A DNA stretch of 64,000 nucleotides, from the NCBI RefSeq assembly GCF_013868135.1, contig NZ_JACEMU010000004.1:1550001-1614000 (forward strand), written 5' to 3'. Of the stretch, positions 19,258-29,618 are shown piece by piece. A model generated the notes under the pieces. It saw only the letters and a program-made list of their open reading frames with translations. It was not told where the DNA came from and ran no database searches. This DNA comes from Paracoccus sp. S1E-3. Its GTDB lineage: Bacteria; Pseudomonadota; Alphaproteobacteria; Rhodobacterales; Rhodobacteraceae. Each line of letters begins with the position of its first letter. Position 1 is the stretch's first letter. The translations under genes were made by a program, and so were the position numbers.

Positions 19258-20165
19258 GCGCCCTCGGGCAGGCTGCGCTGGATGTGGTCGACCATGAAGT
19301 CGATGAACAGCCGCGCCTTGGGGTCCTGCCTGCGGCGATGCGCGTAAAGGCAGGCCATCTGCACCGGAACCGGTGGCTCCTTCGGCAGCACCGGCACCAG
19401 ACGGCGGGCGCGCAGGTGCTCGACCACCTCGAAGACCGGCTTCAGCACGATGCCCAGACCATCCAGCGCCCAGCCGGTCAGCACCTCGCCATGGTCGCAT
19501 TCCAGCGGACCGGTGACGGGGATGCGCTTGACCCCGTCCGGCGTTTGCAGCGGCCACTGAAATTCCGGCGCGCCGGGAAAGCGCAGGTTCAGGCAGTCAT
19601 GGCCATCCGTCACCAGATCGGCGCTGCTGCGCGGCTGGCCGCGCCGGGCGATATAGTCGGGCGATGCGCAAAGGATACGCGAGCAATCGGCGATCTTGCG
19701 GATGCGCAGGGATGAATCCTCGGGCTGGCCGAGGATGAAGACGGCATCCAGCCCTTCCGCCGTGATGTCCAGCCGCCGGTCGGACAGGCGCAGACGGATA
19801 TGCACCTGCGGGTATTTCTCGCGGAATTTCGGCACGGCAGGGGCGATCAGCCGCTGGCCGACGCCCAGCGGGGCCGCGATATACAGTGTGCCGCGCGGAT
19901 TTTCGGTCACGTCGCTGATCTCGGCCTCGGCCTCGTCCACGGCTTCCAGGATGCGCACGGCGCCGGCGTAGAATATCTGCCCCTGCTCGGTCGGGTTCAG
20001 CATCCGCGTCGTGCGCTGGAACAGGCGCACGCCCAGATGTTCCTCGAGTTGCGAGATGCGCGACGAGGCCACCGCCGCCGAGATCCGCAGATCCCGCGCC
20101 GCGGCCGACATCGACCCGAGTTCGTAGACACGGGCGAAGGTGCGGACGTTATCCAGATAGGCCAT
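19254..20165 (-). CDS. LysR-type transcriptional regulator
   Basis: A 303-residue LysR-family regulator with an N-terminal winged helix ([25 protein letters not shown] and [20 protein letters not shown], residues 1-60) and a two-lobed effector domain. It lies between the hydroxyisourate hydrolase gene and malate synthase G within the purine region, so control of ureide or glyoxylate metabolism is a reasonable guess; the ligand cannot be read from sequence. Confidence 0.85.
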   Translation of the reverse strand: MAYLDNVRTFARVYELGSMSAAARDLRISAAVASSRISQLEEHLGVRLFQRTTRMLNPTEQGQIFYAGAVRILEAVDEAEAEISDVTENPRGTLYIAAPLGVGQRLIAPAVPKFREKYPQVHIRLRLSDRRLDITAEGLDAVFILGQPEDSSLRIRKIADCSRILCASPDYIARRGQPRSSADLVTDGHDCLNLRFPGAPEFQWPLQTPDGVKRIPVTGPLECDHGEVLTGWALDGLGIVLKPVFEVVEHLRARRLVPVLPKEPPVPVQMACLYAHRRRQDPKARLFIDFMVDHIQRSLPEGA

Positions 20166-20217
20166 GACAGTCGCAGGGATTTTTTGAAAACCTGCCGCCG
20201 TCTTCGCATAAACCGAA

Positions 20218-20242
20218 ACGCCGCGCCAGATGGGCGCGGCGT
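20218..20242 (-). terminator. Probable terminator of glcB
   Basis: A perfect 10-base-pair GC-rich stem (ACGCCGCGCC / GGCGCGGCGT) with a 5-base loop lies 15 bases past the glcB stop. On the minus strand it is followed by TTCGGTTTATG, a weak T-rich tail, so intrinsic termination is plausible but not certain. Confidence 0.6.
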
Positions 20243-20257
20243 ATCGACGGTCTGGCC

Positions 20258-22414
20258 TTAGGCCGCGTGTTCGGCCTTGAACCTGCGCCGATAGGCATGC
20301 AGCAGCGGCTCAGTATAGCCCGAGGGCTGCTCGCGCCCCTTGAAGACCAGATCGCAGGCCGCCTGGAAAGCCAGCGAATTGGTGCCATCGCCCATCGGCA
20401 GATAGGCCGGGTCGCCCGCATTCTGGCGGTCGACGATGGCGGCGGCCTTCTTCATCGCCGCCATCACCCGATCTTCGGTGACCACGCCATGATGCAGCCA
20501 GTTTGCCAGCATCTGCGAGGAAATGCGGCAGGTCGCGCGGTCCTCCATCTGGCCGACATCGTCGATATCGGGCACTTTGGAACAGCCGACACCCTGATCG
20601 ACCCAGCGCACCACATAGCCCAGAATCCCCTGGGCATTGTTCAGGATCTCGGCGTCGATCTCCTCCTCCGAATAGCCGTTCGAAGGGGCGAGCGGGATCG
20701 TCAGCAGCTCGTCCAGCTTGCGGCGGGGGATCAGTTTCCTGATCTCGTCCTGACGATCCTTGACGTTGACCTGATGGTAATGGGTGGCGTGCAGAGTGGC
20801 CGCAGTGGGCGAGGGCACCCAGGCGCAATTCGCCCCCGACTTCGGATGCGCGATCTTGGCTTCCAGCATGGCGTGCATCCGGTCGGGCATGGCCCACATG
20901 CCCTTGCCGATCTGGCCGCGCCCCTGAAAGCCGCAAGCCAGCGCGATATCGACATTGCGATCCTCGTAGGAGGACAGCCAGTCTTCGTTCTTCATCAGTG
21001 CCTTGCGTTTCATCATCCCGGCTTCCATCGAGGTGTGGATCTCGTCCCCCGTGCGGTCGAGGAAGCCGGTATTCACGAAGGCCGCCCGGTGGCGCGCGGC
21101 GCGGATGCATTCCTTGAGGTTCGCCGAGGTCCTGCGTTCCTCGTCCATGATGCCCAGCTTCACGGTATGGCGCGGCAGGCCGAGGATGTCCTCGACAGCG
21201 CCGAAGATCTCGTCCGACAGCGCGACCTCCTCGGGGCCGTGCATCTTCGGCTTCACCACATAGACCGAGGCGGCCGAGTTCAGCTGCTTGCCTTTCAGGT
21301 CATGCAGCGCGGCGGTGACGGTGAACAGCGCATCCAGAATGCCTTCCGGCACTTCCGCGCCATCGGCGGTCAGCACGGCGGGGTTGGTCATCAGATGACC
21401 GACATTGCGCACGAACATCAGCGCCCGGCCCTTCAGCTTCGCCGGTTGGCCGTCGGCGGCGGTATAGGCGATGTCGCCCTCCAGCCGGCGGGTCATCGGC
21501 TTGCCGCCCTTGTCGAAAGTCTCCTCCAGTGTGCCGTTCATCAGGCCCAGCCAGTTGCCATAGGCGACCACCTTGTCGGCGGCATCGACGGCGGCGACCG
21601 AATCCTCGCAATCCATGATGGCGGACATGGCCGCTTCCAGACGCAGATCGCTGACGCCCGCGCGGTCGGTCTTGCCGATGGTATGGCTGCGGTCGATATC
21701 GATGATGATATGCAGCCCGTTATGGACCAGCACGATGCCCTCGGGCGCATCGGGCGCGCCGATATAACCTGCGAAGGCGGCGGGGTCCGCCAGACCGACC
21801 GCGGCCGTGTCGGTGGTGGCGACCAGCTGGCCATCCCTGACGGCATAGCCAGTCACATCGGCATGGCTGGCGCCATCCAGCGGCACCGCCTGATCCAGAA
21901 AATTCTTCGCCCAGGCGATGACCTCGGCGCCGCGCGTGGCGTCATAGCCCTTGCCTGTGGGCAGGCTGCCCATCGCGTCCGAACCGTATAGCGCATCATA
22001 CAGGCTGCCCCAGCGGGCATTGGCGGCGTTCAGCGCGAAACGCGCGTTCATCACCGGCACCACCAGCTGCGGACCCGACACCAGCGCGATTTCCGGGTCG
22101 ACATTGTTGGTGTCGATGCTGAAATCCGGGCCCTCGGGCTTCAGATAGCCGATCTGTTCCAGAAAGGCGCGGTAAGCCGCCGCGTCAAAGGGCGCGCTGC
22201 GATGGCTGAGATGCCATTTGTCGATGGCGGCCTGAAGATCGTCGCGGGTTTTCAGCGCAGCCGCGGTCTTCGGCCCGAAGCGGGCGACCAGATCGGCCAG
22301 CCCGGCCCAGAAATCCGCAGGCGCCACACCGGTGCCCGGCAGCAGGGTGTTTTCAGCGAAATCGGCCAGCTCGGCCGCGACCTGAAGGCCGGATTTCTGC
22401 ACATAGTCGGTCAT
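20258..22414 (-). CDS. glcB: Malate synthase G
   Basis: A 718-residue malate synthase G (usual length about 720), which condenses glyoxylate with acetyl-CoA to malate. Landmarks are the [16 protein letters not shown] block near residue 268, the [12 protein letters not shown] segment near 337, [17 protein letters not shown] near 429 and a C-terminal [23 protein letters not shown]. The ATG at 22414 is preceded by AAGGGAGAAGGGAAGACG, an excellent ribosome-binding site; upstream frame extension is spurious. Its place beside ureidoglycolate lyase and the purine permease suggests use of ureide-derived glyoxylate, although it would serve glycolate growth too. Confidence 0.97.
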   Translation of the reverse strand: MTDYVQKSGLQVAAELADFAENTLLPGTGVAPADFWAGLADLVARFGPKTAAALKTRDDLQAAIDKWHLSHRSAPFDAAAYRAFLEQIGYLKPEGPDFSIDTNNVDPEIALVSGPQLVVPVMNARFALNAANARWGSLYDALYGSDAMGSLPTGKGYDATRGAEVIAWAKNFLDQAVPLDGASHADVTGYAVRDGQLVATTDTAAVGLADPAAFAGYIGAPDAPEGIVLVHNGLHIIIDIDRSHTIGKTDRAGVSDLRLEAAMSAIMDCEDSVAAVDAADKVVAYGNWLGLMNGTLEETFDKGGKPMTRRLEGDIAYTAADGQPAKLKGRALMFVRNVGHLMTNPAVLTADGAEVPEGILDALFTVTAALHDLKGKQLNSAASVYVVKPKMHGPEEVALSDEIFGAVEDILGLPRHTVKLGIMDEERRTSANLKECIRAARHRAAFVNTGFLDRTGDEIHTSMEAGMMKRKALMKNEDWLSSYEDRNVDIALACGFQGRGQIGKGMWAMPDRMHAMLEAKIAHPKSGANCAWVPSPTAATLHATHYHQVNVKDRQDEIRKLIPRRKLDELLTIPLAPSNGYSEEEIDAEILNNAQGILGYVVRWVDQGVGCSKVPDIDDVGQMEDRATCRISSQMLANWLHHGVVTEDRVMAAMKKAAAIVDRQNAGDPAYLPMGDGTNSLAFQAACDLVFKGREQPSGYTEPLLHAYRRRFKAEHAA

Positions 22415-22550
22415 CGTCTTCCCTTCTCCCTTGGCGGAGTTCCTCTGCCGCCCTTTTGTGGGTGGATCGTCCGGGCAGGGCAAGCCCTGTTAGCCCAAAC
22501 GGCGGCCGAGGACGCGAACGTCCCCGCCGAATATCTGCATGGCCGCTGCT

Positions 22551-24026
22551 TTAATGGCCGCCATCCGATTGCAGCGCGGCGCGACGCAGATCCTCCTCGG
22601 ATGCATTCCCCGCGCCGTTGAAGAACATGTTCAGGACCAGCGCGGTCAGGGATGCCAGCAGGATGCCGGAATCGATCAGCGGGTGGATGGCGTGGGGGAT
22701 GTGCATCTTGAAGTCGGGTGCGATCAGCGGGATCATCCCCATGCCCAGCGAGATGGCGACGATGAACCCGTTCCGCCGGTTTTCCTTGAAGTCCACCGCC
22801 TGCAGGATGCGGATGCCGGTGGCCGCGACCATGCCGAACATCACCAGTCCGGCCCCGCCCAGCACCACGGTCGGCAGCGCCTCGACCAGCGCACCCATTT
22901 TCGGCACCAGCCCCAGCACCACCATGATGATGCCGCCGGCCACGCAGACATAGCGGGAACGAACGCCTGTCACGCCCACCAGACCCACATTCTGGCTGAA
23001 CGAGGTATAGGGGAAGGTGTTGAACAAACCGCCGATGAAGGTGCCCAGCCCGTCCGTGCGCAGGCCCGCTGCCAGTTCGGTCTGGCTGGGGCGACGGTTG
23101 CACATCTCGCCGAGCGCCAGGAACATGCCCAGCGATTCGATCATCACCACGATCATCACCAGCACCATGGTCAGGATCATGACCGGTTCGAAGATCGGCA
23201 TGCCGAAGCGCAGGGGCGTGACCAGCGCGAACCAGCCAGCCTGTGCGACCTGGTCGAAATGCATCTGCCCGGCGAAGGCGGCAATGATGGCACCGACGAC
23301 AATCCCGACCAGCACGGCGATATTGGCAAGGAAGCCGCGCGCATATTTGATGATCAGAATGATTGTCAGCAGCACTGCCGCCGCGATCAGCATGTTTTCA
23401 AGCCGGGCATAATTCGGACTGTCGACGGTCGCGGCAAGGCGGAAGCCGGGTGGCAGCGGGGCGGCGCCCGGCAGCGCCGAAGCCCCCGCAACCCAGGCTT
23501 GCCATTCGGGATCAATCAGCTTCGCCGCCATGGGTTGGCCGAAGATCCAGTTGATCCCGATCCGCATCAGGCTGACGCCGATCACCAGAATGATCGTTCC
23601 CGTCACCACCGGCGGAAAAAAGCGGATCAGCCGCGACATCAGCGGCGCCATCAGCATCGCGATCAGACCTGCCGCCATGATCGAGCCGAACAGCATCCGC
23701 GCGCCCTCGGTGCCGGGATATTGCTGGGCGATCGACACCATCGGCCCGACGCTGGCGAAGGTCACCCCCATCATCACCGGCAGCTTGATGCCGAACCATT
23801 TCGTCATTCCCAGCGACTGAATGATCGTCACCACCCCGCAGACGAACAGATCAGCCGAGATCAGAAACGCCACCTGTTCGGGCGTCAGGTTCAGCGCCCG
23901 CCCGACGATCAGCGGCACCGCGATGGCGCCCGCATACATGACCAGCACGTGCTGAAGCCCCAGGGTGAACAGCTTGCCCGCTGGTAGAATTTCATCGACC
24001 GAGTTCGCCGTCACATCAGTCGCCAT
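22551..24026 (-). CDS. NCS2-family purine (xanthine/urate) permease
   Basis: A 491-residue nucleobase-cation symporter-2 protein with about 12-14 membrane segments. Conserved features are GLQHVLVMYAGAIAVPLIVG near residue 23, the NCS2 signature NVGLVGVTGVRSRYVCVAGG near 350 and preceding SFSQN, the Q/N substrate motif of xanthine and urate carriers. It should bring xanthine, urate or a related purine across the inner membrane with protons. It lies in the purine block between malate synthase G and ureidoglycine aminohydrolase. The uracil branch is less likely given context. Confidence 0.93.
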   Translation of the reverse strand: MATDVTANSVDEILPAGKLFTLGLQHVLVMYAGAIAVPLIVGRALNLTPEQVAFLISADLFVCGVVTIIQSLGMTKWFGIKLPVMMGVTFASVGPMVSIAQQYPGTEGARMLFGSIMAAGLIAMLMAPLMSRLIRFFPPVVTGTIILVIGVSLMRIGINWIFGQPMAAKLIDPEWQAWVAGASALPGAAPLPPGFRLAATVDSPNYARLENMLIAAAVLLTIILIIKYARGFLANIAVLVGIVVGAIIAAFAGQMHFDQVAQAGWFALVTPLRFGMPIFEPVMILTMVLVMIVVMIESLGMFLALGEMCNRRPSQTELAAGLRTDGLGTFIGGLFNTFPYTSFSQNVGLVGVTGVRSRYVCVAGGIIMVVLGLVPKMGALVEALPTVVLGGAGLVMFGMVAATGIRILQAVDFKENRRNGFIVAISLGMGMIPLIAPDFKMHIPHAIHPLIDSGILLASLTALVLNMFFNGAGNASEEDLRRAALQSDGGH

Positions 24027-24531
24027 TGCGCTATCCCCGCTTTGATATGTGATCTGTTCTTGCTCTTGGGCCGGGGTCCCCCGCGCCGTCCTGCATCCAG
24101 TCTAGCCGTGAATTTTTTGTGAATGCCAGAATTCCGCATGCCATCGCATACCCGGAAACACCGAGACTATTTCTTATATTTCAATATATTGCTTCGATTC
24201 CACGACCCGGGGCATTTTCTCGATTGTCAAAAAACTGCTTCGCAATCATGCGAGTGCCCACCGGAACAGCACCCCTCGGATCCCTGAACAAGGGGCGCGC
24301 GGGGCCGCAACACGGCCTCGGGCACGGGATCGACGCGGGTCTGATGACTTCGCGTCAGGCCGAATTTCACCGCAAGCCTCGACCTGCCGACCCGGCTCGG
24401 GTCGGGCGCTTGCTGCCCTATCGGACGAAAACCCGGCACAGCGCACGACCGCGCCCTTTCTGATCGCCTGGAGCCTCGGCGCGGGGCGCCCCAATGGTCA
24501 AAGCCGCCGCGAACCGGAAACCCAAAGGACC
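24027..24531. promoter_or_regulatory. 505-base non-coding gap upstream of the purine permease
   Basis: This is the longest gap in the purine block. The part at about 24105-24240 is much more AT-rich than its surroundings (GTGAATTTTTTGTGAATG, CTTATATTTCAATATATTGC) and is the likely promoter and operator region of the leftward permease gene. From 24250 to 24531 it is GC-rich with no convincing gene; it contains a 7-base-pair hairpin CCGACCC-GGCTC-GGGTCGG at 24387-24405 without a T-run, which may help end the ureidoglycine aminohydrolase transcript. Confidence 0.45.
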
Positions 24532-25350
24532 TTACAACGGCATATGCCGGTTCACGTCCTTGTAGAGCAGATAGCGGAACGGCCCCGGTCCGCCCGCATA
24601 GCAGGCCTGCGGGCAGAACGCACGCAGCCACATGAAATCGCCGGCCTCGACTTCGACCCAGTCCTGATTCAGACGGTAAACCGCCTTGCCTTCCAGCACA
24701 TACAGACCATGTTCCATCACATGCGTTTCCGCAAAGGGGATCACCCCCCCCGGCTGGAAGGTCACGATGGTGACATGCATGTCGTGGCGCATGTCGGCGG
24801 GGTCCACGAAACGCGTCGTGGCCCAGACGCCGTTCGTGTCCGGCATCACCGTCGGCGCGATCTCGTGGTCGCTGGCGATGATCGGATCGGGCACGTCCAG
24901 CCCGTCGACGAACTGATAGGCCTTGCGGATCCAGTGGAAACGCGCAGGCGCGTCGCTGGTGTTCTTCAGGCTCCATTCCGCGTCGGGGGGGATATAGGCA
25001 TAGCCGCCCGGACCCAGCCGGTCGGTCCTGCCCATGACGGTCAGGGTGATTTCGCCTTCGACGACAAAAAGCACCGCCTCAACGCCCTCGTCGGTTTCGG
25101 GGCGGTCGCTGCCGCCGCCGGGCAGCACCTCGGCGATATATTGCGAGAAGGTTTCCGCAAAACCCGACAGCGGCCGGGCGATCACCCAGAAGCGGGTCTT
25201 GTCCCAGAACGGCAGATAGGAGGTGACGATATCGCTGAACGTGCCCTTGGGGATGACGGCGTAAGCCTCGGTGAACATGGCCCGATCGGTCAGGATCTGC
25301 GTCTGCGGCGGCAGCCCGCCCGTGGGTGCGTAATAGCTGCGCTCGGTCAT
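24532..25350 (-). CDS. allE: (S)-ureidoglycine aminohydrolase (AllE/YlbA family)
   Basis: A 272-residue bicupin. Its start, SYYAPTGGLPPQTQILTDRAMFTEAYAVIPKG, is typical of the family that releases ammonia from (S)-ureidoglycine to give (S)-ureidoglycolate. The second cupin contains the metal motif VIPFAETHVMEHGLYVLEGKA near residue 202. The ATG has a GTGGAG site 6 bases upstream; the longer in-frame extension is not needed. It supplies the substrate of AllA encoded 7 kb away in the same block. The enzyme that makes ureidoglycine, allantoate amidohydrolase, is not in the window. Confidence 0.93.
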   Translation of the reverse strand: MTERSYYAPTGGLPPQTQILTDRAMFTEAYAVIPKGTFSDIVTSYLPFWDKTRFWVIARPLSGFAETFSQYIAEVLPGGGSDRPETDEGVEAVLFVVEGEITLTVMGRTDRLGPGGYAYIPPDAEWSLKNTSDAPARFHWIRKAYQFVDGLDVPDPIIASDHEIAPTVMPDTNGVWATTRFVDPADMRHDMHVTIVTFQPGGVIPFAETHVMEHGLYVLEGKAVYRLNQDWVEVEAGDFMWLRAFCPQACYAGGPGPFRYLLYKDVNRHMPL

Positions 25351-25457
25351 ATCGGTCTCCACGTTCGTTCGCGGGCCAGTGAAGCGTGCGGGCGGCCTTT
25401 TGCCAACCGGTTTCGCGTCCGGGTCAGGCTGAAGCATTCATCGCCAAAAGCTGATAA

Positions 25458-26756
25458 TCAGCCGGGCTTCATCGCCTGCCCGGCCACATAGGTCTGCACC
25501 ACCGCGCGGTCATCGCCCATGACCTGCAGCAGGAACAGTTCCTCGGCCAGCGTCTCGATCCGTTCGCTGCGCAGCGCCATGGCGGAGGTGGCGCGGCTGT
25601 CCAGCACCACCATGTCGGCGGCAAAGCCGGGCGCGATCCGGCCGATTTCACCCTCCATTCCCAACGCTTTGGCATTGCCGCGCGTGGCCCAGTGGAAGGC
25701 CGCGAAAGGGTGCAGGTTCTGGCCGCGCAGTTGCAGGACCTTGTAGCCCTCGTTCAGGGTCTGCAGCATGGAATAGCTGGTCCCGCCCCCCACATCGGTG
25801 GCCACGCCGGTGACCACGCCCGCCTTGCGTAACCCGGCCTCATCGAACAGGCCCGAGCCGAGGAACAGGTTCGAGGTCGGGCAGAAGATCGCCCGCGTGC
25901 CGGTCTCCGCCATCCGCGCCACTTCCCGGTCCGAAAGGTGGATCGCATGGCCCATCAGGCTGCGCGGACCCAGCAAGCCAAAGCGGTCATAGATGTCCAG
26001 ATAGTCGCGCGCCTCGGGATAGAGGCTGAGTGTGAAGTCGATCTCGGCCAGATTTTCCGACAGATGGGTCTGGATCGGCAGATGTGGATATTCCGCCGCC
26101 AGCGCCCCCGCCGCCGCCAGCTGTTCGGGCGTCGAGGTGATCGCGAAGCGCGGCGTGATCGCATAGGTCAGCCGGCCCCGTCCCTGCCAACGTTCGATCA
26201 GCGCCTTGCTTTCGTCATAACTGGTCTGCGCGGTGTCATGGACCGCCGGCAGCGCGTTGCGGTCCATCATCACCTTGCCGCCCAGCATCGCCATACCGCG
26301 CGATTCCGCCGCCGAAAACAGCGCATCGACGCTGCCCGGATGGACCGATCCGAAGGCGCAGGCGGTGGTGGTGCCATGGGTCAGAAGCTGGGTCAGAAAG
26401 GCGTCCGCCATGCGCGCGGCATGGGCATCGTCGGCGAAGCGGGCTTCCTCGGGGAAGGTATAGTTCTGCAGCCAGTCCAGCAGCTGCGCCCCCCAACTGG
26501 CGATCACCTGCACCTGCGGGAAATGGATATGCGGATCGATGAAGCCGGGCAGGATCAGATGCGGGCGGTGGTCGATCTCGGCCATTCCGTCCCGGCGCAG
26601 GTCGGCATAATCGCCGACAGCGGCGACGCGACCGTCCTGAACCAGCACGGCGCCGTCCTCCAGATAGGTGAAGGCATCCTCGGTCTCGGCAGGGTCGGCG
26701 TGGAAGGACAGAACCCGGCCGCGGATCAGGCGCGGATTTTCGGTGTTACTTTTCAT
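25458..26756 (-). CDS. guaD: Guanine deaminase
   Basis: A 432-residue amidohydrolase that deaminates guanine to xanthine. The zinc site is visible: PGFIDPHIHFPQ near residue 70, the THLSEN histidine near 233, GHAIHLSD near 269 and the aspartate of VATDVGGGTS near 320. The start overlaps the DUF1003 gene stop by 4 bases (ATGA), so it is co-transcribed with xanthine dehydrogenase, which uses its product. Length and motifs match GuaD, not cytosine deaminase or TrzA-type hydrolases. Confidence 0.96.
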   Translation of the reverse strand: MKSNTENPRLIRGRVLSFHADPAETEDAFTYLEDGAVLVQDGRVAAVGDYADLRRDGMAEIDHRPHLILPGFIDPHIHFPQVQVIASWGAQLLDWLQNYTFPEEARFADDAHAARMADAFLTQLLTHGTTTACAFGSVHPGSVDALFSAAESRGMAMLGGKVMMDRNALPAVHDTAQTSYDESKALIERWQGRGRLTYAITPRFAITSTPEQLAAAGALAAEYPHLPIQTHLSENLAEIDFTLSLYPEARDYLDIYDRFGLLGPRSLMGHAIHLSDREVARMAETGTRAIFCPTSNLFLGSGLFDEAGLRKAGVVTGVATDVGGGTSYSMLQTLNEGYKVLQLRGQNLHPFAAFHWATRGNAKALGMEGEIGRIAPGFAADMVVLDSRATSAMALRSERIETLAEELFLLQVMGDDRAVVQTYVAGQAMKPG

Positions 26757-27283
26757 GCGGGGTCTCCGCGGTCATGCAATTCCTGAACCAGACGGGTCAG
26801 AATCTCGATCTGCTCCTGCTGCTGGACCAGCAGGCGGGCGATATTGTCGTTGCGCAGGCTGTCCAGCTTGTCATGCAGGCCCATGACGGCGACTTCGGAT
26901 TTCAAGTTCACGTCATAGTCATTCGCCGCCGCCAGCCGGTCCTTCGAGGCCTGGCGGTTCTGGCTCATCATCAGGATCGGCGCCTGCACGGCTGCCAGCA
27001 TCGACAGCATCAGGTTCAGGAAAATGAAGGGATAGGGGTCCGGGGCCTGCTTGCCCAGAACCAAGTTGATCAGTGCCCAGGTCAGCATGACCGCCAGAAA
27101 CACGCCGATGAAGGTCCAGGACCCGCCAAAAGCCGCAACCCGGTCGGCCATGCGCTCGCCAAAGCTCAGCCTCTGGTCGAAATCGGCATAGGTGTCGCGC
27201 ACCACGATCCTGCGGCGCTGAAGCCAGTCCAGCACCTTGTGCTCGGCCGGATGCATGACACCGCTATGGGGGTTCTCGCCCAT
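26753..27283 (-). CDS. DUF1003 inner-membrane protein
   Basis: A 176-residue protein of unknown function. A charged N-terminal region (LQRRRIVVRDTYADFDQRLSFGERMADRVAAFGGSW) leads into two transmembrane helices (FIGVFLAVMLTWALINLVL near 84 and FIFLNLMLSMLAAVQAPILMMSQNRQ near 110), followed by a C-terminal amphipathic or coiled-coil helix (IARLLVQQQEQIEILTRLVQELHD). This is the DUF1003 layout. It is set between xdhB and guaD with a 4-base overlap on the guaD side, which is unexpected for a purine operon. I chose the ATG at 27283, which has AAAGGGA upstream, over that at 27304. Confidence 0.85.
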   Translation of the reverse strand: MGENPHSGVMHPAEHKVLDWLQRRRIVVRDTYADFDQRLSFGERMADRVAAFGGSWTFIGVFLAVMLTWALINLVLGKQAPDPYPFIFLNLMLSMLAAVQAPILMMSQNRQASKDRLAAANDYDVNLKSEVAVMGLHDKLDSLRNDNIARLLVQQQEQIEILTRLVQELHDRGDPA

Positions 27284-27307
27284 CAGATTATCCCTTTCCG
27301 GCATGGC

Positions 27308-29617
27308 TCACGCCCGCAGCCGTTCCACCGCCATCAACACCCGTTCCGGTGTTGCCGGCGCATCCAGACGCGGCGCCAAGCGATAGTCCGCGACCGAGGC
27401 CACGGCATGGCCGATCGCCTCCCATACGGAAATGCCCAGCATCAGCGGCGGCTCGCCCACGGCCTTGGATCGCTTGATGCTGCGTTCGGCATTCACCGAC
27501 CAGTCGGCGAGGGCCACGTTGAAGATCTTGGGCCGGTCCGAGGCCAGCGGGATCTTGTAGGTCGAGGGCGCATGCGTGCGCAATTGCCCCTGCTGGTCCC
27601 ACCACAGTTCTTCGCTGGTCAGCCAGCCGACGCCCTGCACGAACCCCCCTTCGACCTGCCCCAGATCGATCGCCGGGTTCAGCGACCGGCCCACATCATG
27701 CAGCACGTCGGCGCGCTCGATCACATATTCGCCGGTCAGGGTGTCCACGCTGACCTCGGCGCAGGCGGCGCCATAGGCGAAATAATAGAAAGGCCGACCC
27801 TGCCCGGTCGCGCGGTCCCAGTGGATTTTCGGCGTGGCGTAAAAGCCGTCGGACCACAGTTGGACGCGGGCCATATAGGCCATGCGCACCGCCTCGGCGA
27901 AGGGAATGTCAACCGCGCCCACGCGGATATGGCCGGGGATGAACTCCACCTCCTCAGGGGCGACGTTCCGCGCGGCGGCGAAATGCGCCGCCAGCCGCGC
28001 CTTGATCCGGTCGCAGGCATCCAGCACCGCCATGCCGTTCAGGTCGGTCCCCGAAGACGCCGCCGTGGCCGACGTGTTGGGCACCTTTTCCGTCGTCGTC
28101 CGCGTCACCCGGACCAGAGAGATGTCGACCTGGAAAGCCTCGGCCACGATCTGGGCGATCTTGGTGTGCAGCCCCTGCCCCATCTCTGTCCCGCCATGGT
28201 TCACCATGATCGAGCCATCGGTATAGAGATGCACCAGCGCCCCTGCCTGATTGAAGAAGGTGGCGGTGAAGCTGATCCCGAACTTGACCGGCGTCATCGC
28301 GATCCCGCGCCGGATCACCCCGCCCCTGGCGTTGAAGTCCAGCACCGCCTGACGACGCGCGGCATAGTCGCAGGACGCCTCCAGCTCGGCGAAGATGCGG
28401 GGCAGGATCTGATCCTCGACCTGCTGATGATAGGGGGTCAGCTGACCGTTCTGATACAGGTTGCGCTTGCGCACCTCGAGCGGGTCGAGATGCAGCGCAT
28501 AGGCGATTTCCTCGATGATCCGCTCGGCCGCGATCACCCCTTGCGGGCCACCAAAGCCCCGGAAAGCGGTGTTGCTGACGGTGTTGGTGCGCTGCGGATG
28601 GCTGCGCAGTTCCACATCCGGGTAGTAATAGGCGTTGTCGGCATGAAACAGCGCCCGGTCGGTGACGGGGCCGGACAGATCGGCCGAGAAGCCGCAGCGG
28701 GCATGGAAATCACCCTCCACCGCAAGGATCTTGCCGTGTTTGTCATAGCCCGCCTTGTAGTCGATGACGAAATCATGGCGCTTGCCGGTGGCGCTCATGT
28801 CCTCGTCGCGGTCGGGGCGCAGTTTGACGGGGCGGTCCAGCTTGCGCGCGGCGATGGCGGCGACGCAGGCGAACAGGTTCATCTGGGTTTCCTTGCCGCC
28901 GAAGCCGCCGCCCATGCGGCGCACCGTCACCACCACCTGATTGGCAGGCACCGCCAGCGCATGGGCCACCATATGCTGCACCTCGCTCGGGTGCTGGGTC
29001 GAGACGAAGATGTTCATCCCCTCGGCATCCGGCACCGCCAGCGCGATCTGGCCTTCCAGATAGAAGTGATCCTGCCCGCCGACAGTCAGCCGCCCCTCCA
29101 GCCGCAGGGGCGCAGCGGCCATGCCCGCGCGCACATCGCCGCGCTTCAGCACCAGTGGCGGGGTGACGTAATCCATGCCGCCATCCCGCGCGGCGATGGG
29201 GTCGAGGAAATGCGGCAGCGCCTCATATTCCACCCGCGCCAGCGCGGCGGCGCGGCGAGCGAGGTCGCGCGTTTCGGCCACCACGGCAAAGATGGGCTGG
29301 CCCCAGAACATCACTTCGGGCCCGGCGAAGATCGGGTCGTCGCCATGGCCCGCAGGGCTGATGTCATTGGTGCCGGGCAGGTCATCCGCCGTCAGCACGG
29401 CCAGCACACCGGGGGCGGCGCGCACCGCGTTCAGGTCAAGTGCGGTGATGCGGCCATGGGCGATCTCCGACAGCCCCAACGCGGCATGAACGGTCCCCGC
29501 CGGTTCGGGCAGATCGTCGGTGTAATCGGCGCGGCCGGTCACATGAAGATGCGCCGATTCATGCTGGATCGACTGGTGGGCCACACCTGCGGGTCTGGTA
29601 TCGCTTCGGTCTTTCAT
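27308..29617 (-). CDS. xdhB: Xanthine dehydrogenase molybdopterin-binding subunit
   Basis: A 769-residue molybdenum subunit, close in length to Rhodobacter capsulatus XdhB. The substrate channel and Mo site are intact: GQDHFYLEGQIALA near residue 181, RRMGGGFGGKE near 233, TAFRGFGGPQG near 310 and SKAVGEPPLML with the catalytic base E722. It oxidises hypoxanthine and xanthine to urate with XdhA. The start lies one base after the xdhA stop. XdhC, which inserts the sulfurated cofactor, is not encoded nearby. Confidence 0.97.
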   Translation of the reverse strand: MKDRSDTRPAGVAHQSIQHESAHLHVTGRADYTDDLPEPAGTVHAALGLSEIAHGRITALDLNAVRAAPGVLAVLTADDLPGTNDISPAGHGDDPIFAGPEVMFWGQPIFAVVAETRDLARRAAALARVEYEALPHFLDPIAARDGGMDYVTPPLVLKRGDVRAGMAAAPLRLEGRLTVGGQDHFYLEGQIALAVPDAEGMNIFVSTQHPSEVQHMVAHALAVPANQVVVTVRRMGGGFGGKETQMNLFACVAAIAARKLDRPVKLRPDRDEDMSATGKRHDFVIDYKAGYDKHGKILAVEGDFHARCGFSADLSGPVTDRALFHADNAYYYPDVELRSHPQRTNTVSNTAFRGFGGPQGVIAAERIIEEIAYALHLDPLEVRKRNLYQNGQLTPYHQQVEDQILPRIFAELEASCDYAARRQAVLDFNARGGVIRRGIAMTPVKFGISFTATFFNQAGALVHLYTDGSIMVNHGGTEMGQGLHTKIAQIVAEAFQVDISLVRVTRTTTEKVPNTSATAASSGTDLNGMAVLDACDRIKARLAAHFAAARNVAPEEVEFIPGHIRVGAVDIPFAEAVRMAYMARVQLWSDGFYATPKIHWDRATGQGRPFYYFAYGAACAEVSVDTLTGEYVIERADVLHDVGRSLNPAIDLGQVEGGFVQGVGWLTSEELWWDQQGQLRTHAPSTYKIPLASDRPKIFNVALADWSVNAERSIKRSKAVGEPPLMLGISVWEAIGHAVASVADYRLAPRLDAPATPERVLMAVERLRA

Positions 29618-29618
29618 C

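Noticed and set aside
20258..22414. Malate synthase A (glyoxylate cycle form)
   Set aside because: The length of about 718 residues and sequence blocks are those of malate synthase G. No isocitrate lyase gene is adjacent.
24250..24531. A small gene or gene remnant in the GC-rich part of the gap after the ureidoglycine aminohydrolase gene
   Set aside because: Several frames are open, but none has a ribosome-binding site or a recognisable product, and open frames are expected by chance at this GC content.
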